Positions 45,078-55,462 of a stretch of DNA of 64,000 nucleotides are shown one piece after another. A program made the position numbers and the translations under genes. This DNA comes from Luteibacter anthropi (GTDB lineage: Bacteria > Pseudomonadota > Gammaproteobacteria > Xanthomonadales > Rhodanobacteraceae), in assembly GCF_011759365.1 (NCBI RefSeq), contig NZ_JAARLZ010000010.1:124001-188000 (forward strand), read 5' to 3'. Position 1 is the first letter of the stretch. The number at the start of each line of letters is the position of its first letter. Under the pieces are notes generated by a model. It was not told the origin of the DNA, did not search any database, and saw nothing but the letters and a program-made list of their open reading frames with translations.

Positions 45078-45893
45078 ATGACGCCGACGGACCTGGACCC
45101 GACTTCGCCCCTGCTCGCCATCGATCGTGCCACCGTGCTCCGCGAAGAGCGCCGCCTGCTCGACGGGCTGTCACTCACGATCGCCCAGGGACAGCACACG
45201 GCCATCCTCGGCCCGAACGGTTCCGGCAAGTCCACGCTGGTGAAACTGATCGAACGGCGCCTGTATCCGCTGGTCCACGAGGACGGCTCGCCGGTACTGC
45301 AGGTGTTCGGACGCGACCGCTGGAGCGTGGCCGACCTGCGTTCCCTGCTGGGCGTGGTGTCCTCCGACCTGCGCCGCGAGTTCGAAGCCACCCACGAAGC
45401 GGCACTGAACGCCGTGCTGTCCGGCTTCTTTGCCTCGATGACGCTGGGCCTGGACCACATCGTAGACGACAGCATGCGTGCGCGGGCCATGGATGCCCTG
45501 GCCCGTGTCGGTGCCACGCACCTCGCGCGGCGTGACATCTCCACGCTGTCCACGGGCGAGGCACGACGCGTGCTCATCGCCCGTGCGCTGGTGCACCAGC
45601 CTCGCGCGCTGCTGCTCGACGAACCCTGCGCCGGGCTGGACCCGGGCACCCGCCGGCGTTTCCTCGACCTGCTGCGCCAACTGGCACAGGAGGGCACCAC
45701 GCTGGTGCTGGTCACCCATCACGTGGAGGAAATCGTGCCGGAGATCGGCCACGTGGTAATGCTGCGCAACGGACGGCTATTCGAGGAAGGCCCGAAAGAC
45801 CGCCTGCTTGCCGACGAGCAGCTGTCGTCGTTGTTCGACTGGCGCATGGAAGTGGACCGGGTCGACGGCTTTTACGGCGCGCGATTGCGCTGA
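45078..45893 (+). CDS. ABC transporter ATP-binding protein (ModF-like)
   Basis: 271 residues with Walker A GPNGSGKST, Q-loop region, signature LSTGEARR (LSTGE instead of LSGGQ, as in E. coli ModF), Walker B ALLLDEPCAGLD and the switch H in LVTHHVEE. The ATG at 45078 follows CTTTCCC, a poor ribosome-binding site; the in-frame ATG at 45044 region is not better. No membrane or binding-protein gene adjoins, so it is an orphan ATPase. The cargo or role is unknown. Confidence 0.88.
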   Translation: MTPTDLDPTSPLLAIDRATVLREERRLLDGLSLTIAQGQHTAILGPNGSGKSTLVKLIERRLYPLVHEDGSPVLQVFGRDRWSVADLRSLLGVVSSDLRREFEATHEAALNAVLSGFFASMTLGLDHIVDDSMRARAMDALARVGATHLARRDISTLSTGEARRVLIARALVHQPRALLLDEPCAGLDPGTRRRFLDLLRQLAQEGTTLVLVTHHVEEIVPEIGHVVMLRNGRLFEEGPKDRLLADEQLSSLFDWRMEVDRVDGFYGARLR

Positions 45894-45943
45894 GCCGGTC
45901 GTGGCGCGAGACTCGGGTGTGCCCGAAGTCGAGGACCACCGCC

Positions 45944-46165
45944 ATGATCCGTCGTATCGCGTTTACCGCCCTCGTGCTGGCGTGTGCCGCATGCTCCAAG
46001 CCGCAGCCACCCCAGCAGGACCCGCCGAAGCCACAGGCCCAGGCGGCTGTGTCGGTGCCCTGGCAGTCGATGGAAGACCAGAAGAAGAAGGCGCAGGACG
46101 TGCAGAAGGTCGTGGACAAGCAGGCCGAGGACCAGCGCAAGGCCATCGAGGCCCAGGAACAATAA
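45944..46165 (+). CDS. Small lipoprotein with charged helix
   Basis: 73 residues from the ATG at 45944 (MIRRIAFTALVLACAACSK). The lipobox ends in AAC (or VLAC), consistent with signal peptidase II. A proline/glutamine-rich linker is followed by a strongly charged helix (MEDQKKKAQDVQKVVDKQAEDQRKAIEAQEQ) that could form a coiled coil. It is 50 bp downstream of the ATPase gene and probably co-transcribed. Function unknown. Confidence 0.8.
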   Translation: MIRRIAFTALVLACAACSKPQPPQQDPPKPQAQAAVSVPWQSMEDQKKKAQDVQKVVDKQAEDQRKAIEAQEQ

Positions 46166-46260
46166 TGTAGGAGCGCGCCTCGCGCGCGACCGGTTATCGC
46201 GACATGGATCCTATTGACGGATATCGCGATAGCCGGTCGCGCGCGAGGCGCGCTCCTACA
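46166..46260. repeat. REP pair between the lipoprotein and sppA genes
   Basis: TGTAGGAGCGCGCCTCGCGC...CCGGTTATCGCG, spacer, then the inverted copy ending in TACA. It fills the whole gap between two convergent genes and can serve as a bidirectional hairpin barrier. Confidence 0.92.
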
Positions 46261-46263
46261 GGT

Positions 46264-48177
46264 TTAGCGGGGCGAGCAGAAGCAGTAGGCGTAGACGTTG
46301 GGCTTGCCCGCTTCCGCCGTGCGGAACAGCGCGAACTCCGGCGCCAGCTTCGGCAGCATCGCTACCCATGACGGCAGGCGCAGGCCCATCGACATCGCCA
46401 CGCGCGCTTCGCCGCTGTCACCCACGCTCGCCATGAAGCGCTCCAGCGTACCCATGGGCTTCTCGGCGTAGCGCACCTTGAAATCCTTGCCGAGGTTGGC
46501 TTCCTGCGCGGCGTCGCGGATGGCGTCGTCGAGGTTGCCCAGCTTGTCGACCAGGCCACGATCCTTCGCCTGCGCACCGGTCCAGACACGACCCTGGGCG
46601 ATGGCGTCGATGGCGGCGAAGTCCTTGCCGCGTGCCTTGGCCACGTTGCCTACGAAGTCGCGGTAGCCCTTGTCGATGATGCTCTGGATCAGCACGCCGA
46701 CTTTCGGCTCCAGCGGACGGGTGATGTCGAACGCACCGGCCAGCGGACCCGTGCTCACGCCGTCGCTCTTCACGCCGATCTTCGCCAGCGTGTCGGGCAC
46801 GGTGTAGAACATGCCGAAGATGCCGATCGAGCCGGTGATGGTGTTCGGCTCGGCGTAGATGCGATTCGCATTCATCGAGATCCAGTAGCCGCCGCTGGCA
46901 GCCACGTCGCCCATGGACACGATCACCGGAATGCCCGCCTCGCGGGTGAGCTGTACCTCGCGACGGATCTGCTCGGCGGCATAGACCTCGCCACCGGGCG
47001 AATTCACGCGCAGCACCAGCGCATGGGTGCGCTGGTCGTTGCGTGCGGCACGAATGAGCGCCGCCGTGGATTCACCACCGATGGAGCCCTGTGCCTGCTT
47101 GCCGCCGCTGATCTCGCCTTCGGCCACCACCACGGTGACGGCAGGCCCGGTCTGCAACAGATCGATATTGGTGAGGCCCCTGGCCGTGAGGTAACCGGCC
47201 AGGTCGACCTGGCGGAAGCCCTGGTCCTTCTTGCCAGCCGGCACGCCGTCCTTGCGCAGCATCTTCACGAAGTCCTGCTCGGTGGCGAGGCCATCGACCA
47301 GTTTCTCCTGCACGGCCAGGTCGGCGAGATTGCCCTTCGCGTTCTGCACGCGCTCGGCCAGCCCGTCGACATCGGCACGCAGTGCCGCCGGATCGAGATG
47401 GCGCAGCGTGGCGATCTCGTCGATCCAGGTCGACCACAGGCCACCCAGCCAGAACGCATCGGCTTCCTTCGACTCCGGCGAGGCGTGGTCGAGGATGAAG
47501 GGTTCGGCCGCGCTCTTGAACTGGCCCACGCGGAACAGGTGCACCTGCACGCCCAGGCGGTCGAGCATGTCCTTGTAGAACAGCCGGTAGTTGGCCAGGC
47601 CCGTGGCGATCACGCCACCTTCCGGATCGAGGTAGATCTTGTCCGCATGCGCGGCGAGGTAGTACTGGCCCTGTTCGAGGCTGGATGCCCACACCAGCAC
47701 CGGCTTGCCCGACGCACGGAAGCGGTCGAGAGCTGCACCCACCTCGCGCAGCGCGGCGAAGCCACCGGCTTCCAGCTTGTCGGGGCGCAGCACGATGCGG
47801 CTCACGCTCGCATCGTTCGCGGCGGTGTCGATGGCGCGTACCAGGTCGCGCACCTGCACCTGCTTCACGCCGTCGCCCGAGAGCTTCGCCACCGCACGCG
47901 AGAAGGCATCGGCGCTGTACTGCTCCACCAGTGCGCCTTCCGGTGCCAGCACCAGCACGCTCTTTTCCTGCACCACGTTGCCGCGGCTGCCGACGAACAG
48001 CACCAGGGCAAAGACGGCGATCAGGCCGAAAAAGAATACGTTGAGGACGATGAGCCGGATCAGGTTCAGCCCGTGCCCGAACCCCCGCAGGAACCTGCCG
48101 AAACCGCCACGGCGACGCGGCGCGGGCTGGGCCTGGCGCGGAAGCGGCGGCGGTACGTGGTCGAGATGATCCGACAT
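46264..48177 (-). CDS. sppA: Signal peptide peptidase SppA, 67-kDa type
   Basis: 637 residues, the long two-domain form. An N-terminal proline/arginine-rich cytoplasmic tail precedes one membrane anchor (IRLIVLNVFFFGLIAVFALVLFVG). The catalytic dyad is Lys180 in the N-terminal domain (AAHADKIYLDPEG) and Ser428 in the C-terminal domain (VAASGGYWISMNANRIYA, then GSIGIFG). It is an inner-membrane protease facing the periplasm that degrades leftover signal peptides, fitting an organism with heavy Sec export. It is convergent with the lipoprotein gene across a REP pair. Confidence 0.95.
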   Translation of the reverse strand: MSDHLDHVPPPLPRQAQPAPRRRGGFGRFLRGFGHGLNLIRLIVLNVFFFGLIAVFALVLFVGSRGNVVQEKSVLVLAPEGALVEQYSADAFSRAVAKLSGDGVKQVQVRDLVRAIDTAANDASVSRIVLRPDKLEAGGFAALREVGAALDRFRASGKPVLVWASSLEQGQYYLAAHADKIYLDPEGGVIATGLANYRLFYKDMLDRLGVQVHLFRVGQFKSAAEPFILDHASPESKEADAFWLGGLWSTWIDEIATLRHLDPAALRADVDGLAERVQNAKGNLADLAVQEKLVDGLATEQDFVKMLRKDGVPAGKKDQGFRQVDLAGYLTARGLTNIDLLQTGPAVTVVVAEGEISGGKQAQGSIGGESTAALIRAARNDQRTHALVLRVNSPGGEVYAAEQIRREVQLTREAGIPVIVSMGDVAASGGYWISMNANRIYAEPNTITGSIGIFGMFYTVPDTLAKIGVKSDGVSTGPLAGAFDITRPLEPKVGVLIQSIIDKGYRDFVGNVAKARGKDFAAIDAIAQGRVWTGAQAKDRGLVDKLGNLDDAIRDAAQEANLGKDFKVRYAEKPMGTLERFMASVGDSGEARVAMSMGLRLPSWVAMLPKLAPEFALFRTAEAGKPNVYAYCFCSPR

Positions 48178-48233
48178 CGGGATGGTTTCCTTTGAAGACT
48201 TTGGGGCGAGCGTAACCCGTCAGGGCGTACGCA

Positions 48234-49619
48234 TCACGTGTGGAATGGCATGGGCGCCGGATCGGGGTTTTCGGGCCAGTGAGGGCGGCCGCTGCTACGC
48301 CAGAAACGCGCGAACAGCAGGATGGCCGCCATGCTCAGGCCGGCGATGAGACCCATCCACATGCCACGGGCGCCGAGGTTGTGCTGGAAGGCCAGCCACC
48401 AGCCGATGGGCATGCCCACGAACCAGTAGGCGAACAGGGTGATGACCATGGGAACACGGGTGTCCTTCAGGCCACGCAGGGCGCCGTTGGAGGCCACCTG
48501 GATGCCGTCGGAGAACTGGAAGAACCCGGCCAGGATCAGCAGCTGCGAGGCCATGGCAATCACCGCCGGATCGTTCGTATACAGGCTCGCGATCGGCACG
48601 GCGAACAGCAGCATGGCGCCCGACGACAGGCATTGCGTCACCAGCACCAGAGAAATACCGGAGAGACCGGCATAACGCACCGCCAGCGCATCGCGCCGGC
48701 CCACCGCATTGCCGACCCGCACCGTGATCGCCATCGACAGGCCCAGCGGGATCATGAAGGCCACCGAGGCCACGTTGAGCGCCACGTGATGGCTGGCCGT
48801 GACCGTTTCGCCCAGGCGGCCGATCAGCAGTGCCACGGCGACGAAGAGGCCGGCTTCCATGAGCAGGGTCACCGCCATGGGCACGCCCACGTGCAACAAC
48901 TGGGTGATCTGCTTTCGATCCGGCCGGGCCATGCGCTGGCGCAGGTTGAGATCGCGATAGTTGCGATGCTTCAGCACGTAGATGCCGAAACCAATCATCT
49001 CCAGCCACAGCACGATGGCCGTGGCGATGCCGCTGCCGCGCGCGCCCATCACCGGAAAACCGAGCTTGCCGTACATCAGCACGTAGCCCAGCGGCGCCAG
49101 GATCACCAGGCCGCCGAAGCTGAAATACATGGACGGCCGCGGCATGGACAAGCCTTCGGACAGCCCTCGCAAGGCGAAATACGTGGTGAGTGCCGGCGCG
49201 GCGAACGCGATGGCATGCAGGAATGCCTGCACGTCGGCGCGCATGGATTCCACCACGCCGAACACGGCCATCAGCGGCGAGGCGTGCCACACACCGAAGC
49301 CCAGCAGGATGCCCAGGCCCCAGGCGATATAGAGCGCCTGGTGGAAGGTCGCGCCGATCTCGCTGCGCCGACCCGCACCGTCGAGCTGGGCGACCGTGGG
49401 CGGAACGGCCATCATGGTGCCGATGCCGGTGACGATGGCGAGCGCCCAGATATTGGCGCCCGTGACAACGGACGCCTGCGTGTGCGCGCCCTGGTGCCCG
49501 GCGAGCACGGCGTCCACGACATTGGTTCCGATGGCGGAAAGCTGCGCCGCGATCATGGGCAACGCCAGTCGGAAGGTGGCGCCGACCTCGCGACGCGCAC
49601 GGGAGCGGTCGATGGGCAT
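48234..49619 (-). CDS. norM: MATE family multidrug efflux transporter (NorM-like)
   Basis: 461 residues with 12 membrane segments in two halves. The halves begin ATFRLALPMIAAQLSAIGTNVVDAVLAGHQG and LLHVGVPMAVTLLMEAGLFVAVALLIGRLG. AITVRVGNAVGRRDA and FQFSDGIQVASNGALRGLKDTRVPM are conserved NorM blocks. It exports cationic drugs by Na+ or H+ antiport. It lies 56 bp upstream of sppA and in the same direction. Confidence 0.93.
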   Translation of the reverse strand: MPIDRSRARREVGATFRLALPMIAAQLSAIGTNVVDAVLAGHQGAHTQASVVTGANIWALAIVTGIGTMMAVPPTVAQLDGAGRRSEIGATFHQALYIAWGLGILLGFGVWHASPLMAVFGVVESMRADVQAFLHAIAFAAPALTTYFALRGLSEGLSMPRPSMYFSFGGLVILAPLGYVLMYGKLGFPVMGARGSGIATAIVLWLEMIGFGIYVLKHRNYRDLNLRQRMARPDRKQITQLLHVGVPMAVTLLMEAGLFVAVALLIGRLGETVTASHHVALNVASVAFMIPLGLSMAITVRVGNAVGRRDALAVRYAGLSGISLVLVTQCLSSGAMLLFAVPIASLYTNDPAVIAMASQLLILAGFFQFSDGIQVASNGALRGLKDTRVPMVITLFAYWFVGMPIGWWLAFQHNLGARGMWMGLIAGLSMAAILLFARFWRSSGRPHWPENPDPAPMPFHT

Positions 49620-49709
49620 GGCTGGAAACTACCTTGTAGGGCCGCCTATTGTAGCCGCTGGCGTGCCATCATCCCCACCCAAAACGGGGAACCCACTGGG
49701 GAGAGGGGA

Positions 49710-50897
49710 ATGAAGGAGCTGGAACCGGCGCCGGTGCTCATGTGCGCCAATTGTTCGGCTGCGTTGCAGGGCGAGTTCTGCCATCACTGCGGCCAGTCCA
49801 TCCACAGTGTGCTGCGGCCCATGTCGCACATGCTGGAAGACGCAGGGGACATCTTCTTCCACATGGACGAGCGCATCGTCCACACGGTGCCGCCGCTGTT
49901 CACCAGGCCCGGCTTCCTCACCCTGGAATACTTCTCCGGTCGCCGCGTGCGCTATATCGCGCCCTTCCGGCTCATGTTCGTGTTCTGCCTCATGGCATTC
50001 TTCTTCGTGCACGTGGCCGTCAACGGCGTGCATTTCGGCGGGCACGAAAAGGATGCGCCCAAGGACACGCTGGGCGCCTTCGCCGCGGCGAACACGGCGG
50101 AAGAAGTGCAGGACCTGTACGACGCCCAGATCCGCGACCTGCGCCACACCGAGGCCGATCCGGCCGTGCCCGGGCTGGCCAAGGCAGGCCTCGCCACCGC
50201 GCGAGGACTGGTCCGCGACACCGCAAACACCCGCCTGAACGAACTGGGCGCACCGCCACTGGCCCCGGACCAGGATGACGTACCGGCCCAGGCCAAGCCA
50301 GGCCAGCCGAAGATGACACTGGGCTGGACCTCGGAATCCGTCCTGCTCGACGACAGCACGAAGGTCTCCATCGGCTGGCTGCCCGATGCGGTGAACCAGC
50401 GTCTTACCGCGTCACTGGTGCGGTTGCGGAACAACATCCGCGAGGCGCGGCACCCGGGGCCCCAGCGTGACGAAGCCATCCACCGCATCGTCGAAGGCCT
50501 GTTCGGCGTGCTGCCGCTGACCATGTTCGTGATGGTGCCGGTGTTCGCCCTGCTGCTGAAGGTGTTCTACCTGTTCCGCCGGCGCCTCTACATGGAGCAC
50601 CTGATCGTGGCGCTGCACAGCCATGCGTTCCTGTTCCTGGCCCTGCTGGTGCTGATGCTGCTGGGCTTTGCCCGTACCGCCATCGCGCCCCATGTAGGAG
50701 CGGCGGCGGTAGCCATAGGGACCGTCCAGTGGGCCATCGCGATCTGGATGCCTGTGTACCTGCTGCTGATGCAGAAACGGGTCTACCGGCAGGGATGGCC
50801 GATGACTATCTTCAAGTACTGGTTGATAGGCAGCGTCTATTTCTGGCTGTTGTTGTTCGCCCTCGTGATCGCCATGCTGATCGGGTTGACGCATTAG
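49710..50897 (+). CDS. DUF3667 membrane protein with N-terminal zinc ribbon
   Basis: 395 residues from the ATG at 49710, which follows GAGAGGGGA. The frame is open far upstream, but only antisense to the MATE gene. The N-terminus is a zinc ribbon (C-x2-C...C-x2-C: CANCSAALQGEFCHHCGQS) followed by the DUF3667 signature (LTLEYFSGRRVRYIAPFRLMFVFCLMAFFF). A charged cytoplasmic or periplasmic loop of ~170 residues comes next, then four C-terminal membrane segments. The function of DUF3667 is unknown. It is divergent from the MATE gene. Confidence 0.88.
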   Translation: MKELEPAPVLMCANCSAALQGEFCHHCGQSIHSVLRPMSHMLEDAGDIFFHMDERIVHTVPPLFTRPGFLTLEYFSGRRVRYIAPFRLMFVFCLMAFFFVHVAVNGVHFGGHEKDAPKDTLGAFAAANTAEEVQDLYDAQIRDLRHTEADPAVPGLAKAGLATARGLVRDTANTRLNELGAPPLAPDQDDVPAQAKPGQPKMTLGWTSESVLLDDSTKVSIGWLPDAVNQRLTASLVRLRNNIREARHPGPQRDEAIHRIVEGLFGVLPLTMFVMVPVFALLLKVFYLFRRRLYMEHLIVALHSHAFLFLALLVLMLLGFARTAIAPHVGAAAVAIGTVQWAIAIWMPVYLLLMQKRVYRQGWPMTIFKYWLIGSVYFWLLLFALVIAMLIGLTH

Positions 50898-50992
50898 GAT
50901 TTCTTCCTACCCGGCAGGCGGTTGTACACAGGCAGGAAAGTGGCTTCGCCTTTGTCAAGGTTTTGGCCACGCCGGGTGAACCATTTTCTCGT

Positions 50993-51134
50993 CGAAATTT
51001 TAAGTGCCTGAAATATTGAAATATTTCAGCTTGGTTAAAATGTACCCAAGCTAACCCGAAAGGCTCAGCCGTGCGCCTTGGACCCCCTCCATCCGACGCT
51101 CATCCACAGACTTATCCACAGAGCCTGTGGATAA
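50993..51134. promoter_or_regulatory. AT-rich palindromes and a DnaA-box cluster upstream of priA
   Basis: The gene-free stretch 50898-51268 holds CTGAAATATT and its exact complement two bases apart (51008-51029). AGCTTGG...CCAAGCT (51028-51052) overlaps it by two bases, in a locally AT-rich segment. Then come three DnaA-type boxes within 35 bp: TCATCCACA (51100-51108, one mismatch), TTATCCACA (51112-51120, perfect) and TGTGGATAA (51126-51134, perfect, inverted). The priA start is 135 bp further on. The likely role is DnaA-responsive control of priA or a minor DnaA-binding site. Confidence 0.65.
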
Positions 51135-51268
51135 CCCTGAAACCCTCCGGAGGGCGGGCACTTAGCTTTCATTCTTACCGGGACGCCTCCGATGTCGGTC
51201 CAAGCCCATGGGATCGTGGTCAATCATTGACCAGCACAATCGGCATATCCCATTAAACTAGGGCCCGA

Positions 51269-53443
<2,175 letters not shown>

Positions 53444-53529
53444 ACAATCGACCCGATACCATCGGACGCCTATGCCGCGTCGCGCATCAGCGCGACAATA
53501 CGAAATCTCCCCGGTAACGGAACCCTGAC

Positions 53530-54483
53530 GTGACCACCCAACTCGAACAACTCCGCAAGATCACCACCGTCGTCGCCGACACGGGCGACATCTCGGCCAT
53601 CGAGAAGTACAAGCCGCAGGACGCCACCACCAACCCGTCGCTGCTGCTGAAGGCCGCCGGCATCCCCACCTACTCCGGCTACATCGACGAAGCCGTGCAG
53701 TGGGCCAAGGGCCAGAGCAGCAACCGTGACCAGCAGCTGACCGACGCCGGCGACCGCCTCGCCGTGCTCGTGGGCCGCGAAATCCTGAAGCTCGTGCCCG
53801 GCCGCGTATCCACCGAAGTGGACGCCCGCCTGTCGTTCGACGAGAAGGCGTCCATCGAGAAGGCCAAGCGCCTGATCGGCATGTACGAAGAGATCGGCAT
53901 CGACCGCAAGCGCGTGCTGATCAAGCTGGCTTCCACCTGGGAAGGCATCCGTGCCGCCGAGAAGCTGCAGAAGGAAGGCATCGACTGCAACCTCACCCTG
54001 CTCTTCAGCTTCGAACAGGCCGTAGCCTGCGCCGAAGCCGGCGTGTTCCTCATCTCGCCGTTCGTGGGTCGCATCTTCGACTGGTATGTGGCCAACACCG
54101 ACAAGAAGACCTACGAACCGGCCGAAGACCCGGGCGTGCAGTCGGTGCGTCGCATCTACGACTACTACAAGCTGCACGACTACAAGACCGTCGTGATGGG
54201 CGCCAGCTTCCGCAACATCGGCCAGATCCAGGCCCTCGCCGGCTGCGACCGCCTCACCATCGCGCCGGAACTGCTGAAGGAACTGGACGAAACCAACGCC
54301 GACCTGCCGGTGGCACTGAAGGACGCCGGCCGCCGCGAAGCCGCACCGGAGAAGCTCACCGAGGCCAAGTTCCGCTGGGGCCACAACGAAAACGCGATGG
54401 CCACCGACAAGCTGGCCGAAGGCATCCGCAAGTTCGCGGTTGACCAGCGCAAGCTGGAAGAACTGCTGGGCGCCAAGCTCTAA
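53530..54483 (+). CDS. tal: Transaldolase
   Basis: 317 residues, TalA/TalB class. The start is GTG at 53530; no in-frame ATG gives the family N-terminus [20 protein letters not shown]. Lys132 ([13 protein letters not shown]) is the Schiff-base lysine, at the same number as in E. coli TalB. Other marks are [36 protein letters not shown] and [12 protein letters not shown]. It moves a dihydroxyacetone unit between sedoheptulose 7-phosphate and glyceraldehyde 3-phosphate in the pentose phosphate pathway. A REP pair follows. Confidence 0.97.
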   Translation: MTTQLEQLRKITTVVADTGDISAIEKYKPQDATTNPSLLLKAAGIPTYSGYIDEAVQWAKGQSSNRDQQLTDAGDRLAVLVGREILKLVPGRVSTEVDARLSFDEKASIEKAKRLIGMYEEIGIDRKRVLIKLASTWEGIRAAEKLQKEGIDCNLTLLFSFEQAVACAEAGVFLISPFVGRIFDWYVANTDKKTYEPAEDPGVQSVRRIYDYYKLHDYKTVVMGASFRNIGQIQALAGCDRLTIAPELLKELDETNADLPVALKDAGRREAAPEKLTEAKFRWGHNENAMATDKLAEGIRKFAVDQRKLEELLGAKL

Positions 54484-54490
54484 ACGCCCG

Positions 54491-54578
54491 TGTAGGAGCG
54501 CGCCTCGCGCGCGACCGGTGGTACGAATGCGCAAAAGCATTTCGCAACCATCATCGCGCGCAAGGCACGCCCCCTACA
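54491..54578. repeat. REP pair after the transaldolase gene
   Basis: TGTAGGAGCGCGCCTCGCGC...ACCGGT, spacer, then a more diverged inverted half (ATCGCGCGCAAGGCACGCCC...TACA). It overlaps the 3' end of the CPBP gene, whose TAG stop lies in the REP. Confidence 0.88.
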
Positions 54579-55323
54579 CCGCCAGCGGATCCTGCTGCCG
54601 CAATGGCTGCACGAACGCCACCCGCAGGTCGATGAGCACATGAAACACCATGGGTAGCCACAGGCTTCCCGAGTACAGATAGAGCCAGCACAACACCCCG
54701 CCCAGGTACGTCGTCGCCAGCACCCCGCGTGCCCCCTGGTAGACATGGACGATGCCAAACGTGAGCGCGGAAATCGCCAGCGGCCAGTAGATGGCGGCAT
54801 GCGGTGCGACGGCATACACGGCAAACACCACCATACCCCGCCAGACGATCTCCTCGAAGATCCCTGCCGCGAACGACAGCAGGATGAAATACCTGCGCTC
54901 GTTCACCGTCGCGGGCAGCAAGGCCGTGATATTGCCCACGAGCGGCACAGGCGCGCTGCGACGTCGCGCCAGCACGGCCGCTATCAGCACACCCGCCATA
55001 CCGCCACCCACCAGAACGACGATCATCATCGGATCAATGCGCGAGATATCCGCACGCATCCCCAGCGCCGACCAGTTCAGCCCCGGTACGACGGCAAAGG
55101 CAAACAGCACCACGCCCCCCAGCACGGCCAGCATGATCGTCCATTGCAGATAGAAACGACGCCGGGCGTCAGGTTGCCGTTCCAGCGCGACAAGAAAACG
55201 GCGATGACTCACGAAACCAAGCCAAGGCTCGACAAACGCGATCCACGCAAGCATCACCGCAAGCACAACCCACGCAAACGTACCCAATGGATCGTGCGCC
55301 ACGACCCAGTCAAACGGTGCCAT
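54574..55323 (-). CDS. CPBP family intramembrane metalloprotease
   Basis: 249 residues from the ATG at 55323 (MAPFDWVVAHDPLG); earlier in-frame starts run through a REP pair and are rejected. About seven or eight membrane segments. The CPBP (Abi/CAAX-like) motifs are E-E-x-x-x-R in FEEIVWRGM (near residue 156), H in FGIVHVYQGARG and H-x-x-x-D in FHVLIDLR. Bacterial members process or protect against peptides; the target is unknown. The stop TAG (54574-54576) belongs to the REP pair downstream. Confidence 0.88.
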   Translation of the reverse strand: MAPFDWVVAHDPLGTFAWVVLAVMLAWIAFVEPWLGFVSHRRFLVALERQPDARRRFYLQWTIMLAVLGGVVLFAFAVVPGLNWSALGMRADISRIDPMMIVVLVGGGMAGVLIAAVLARRRSAPVPLVGNITALLPATVNERRYFILLSFAAGIFEEIVWRGMVVFAVYAVAPHAAIYWPLAISALTFGIVHVYQGARGVLATTYLGGVLCWLYLYSGSLWLPMVFHVLIDLRVAFVQPLRQQDPLAV

Positions 55324-55370
55324 TGCTTTTCCCCTGTCCCCCGACACGCCCCCACGATACACGATCCCCC

Positions 55371-55459
55371 TGTAGGAGCGCGCCTTGCGCGCGACCGGTG
55401 GCGCGAACACGTTTGACGGATTTCGCGACAACCGGTCGCGCGCAAGGCGTGCTCCTACA
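55371..55459. repeat. REP pair between the aldehyde dehydrogenase and CPBP genes
   Basis: TGTAGGAGCGCGCCTTGCGC...ACCGGTGGCGCGAAC, spacer, inverted half ending TCCTACA. It lies between two co-directional genes and ends 3 bp before the dehydrogenase stop codon. Confidence 0.92.
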
Positions 55460-55462
55460 GGG

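Noticed and set aside
48240-49709. N-terminal extension of the DUF3667 gene
   Set aside because: The frame is open upstream only because it is antisense to the MATE gene. The ATG at 49710 has the ribosome site and the normal family start.
50694-50706. REP-like string TGTAGGAGCGG inside the DUF3667 gene
   Set aside because: Only about 11 bases match the core, no inverted partner follows, and the codons encode a normal part of the membrane protein.
50990-51140. Chromosomal origin of replication
   Set aside because: DnaA boxes and AT-rich repeats are present, but dnaA, dnaN, rpmH and gyrB are absent. Three boxes are few for oriC, so only a local DnaA-binding site is claimed.
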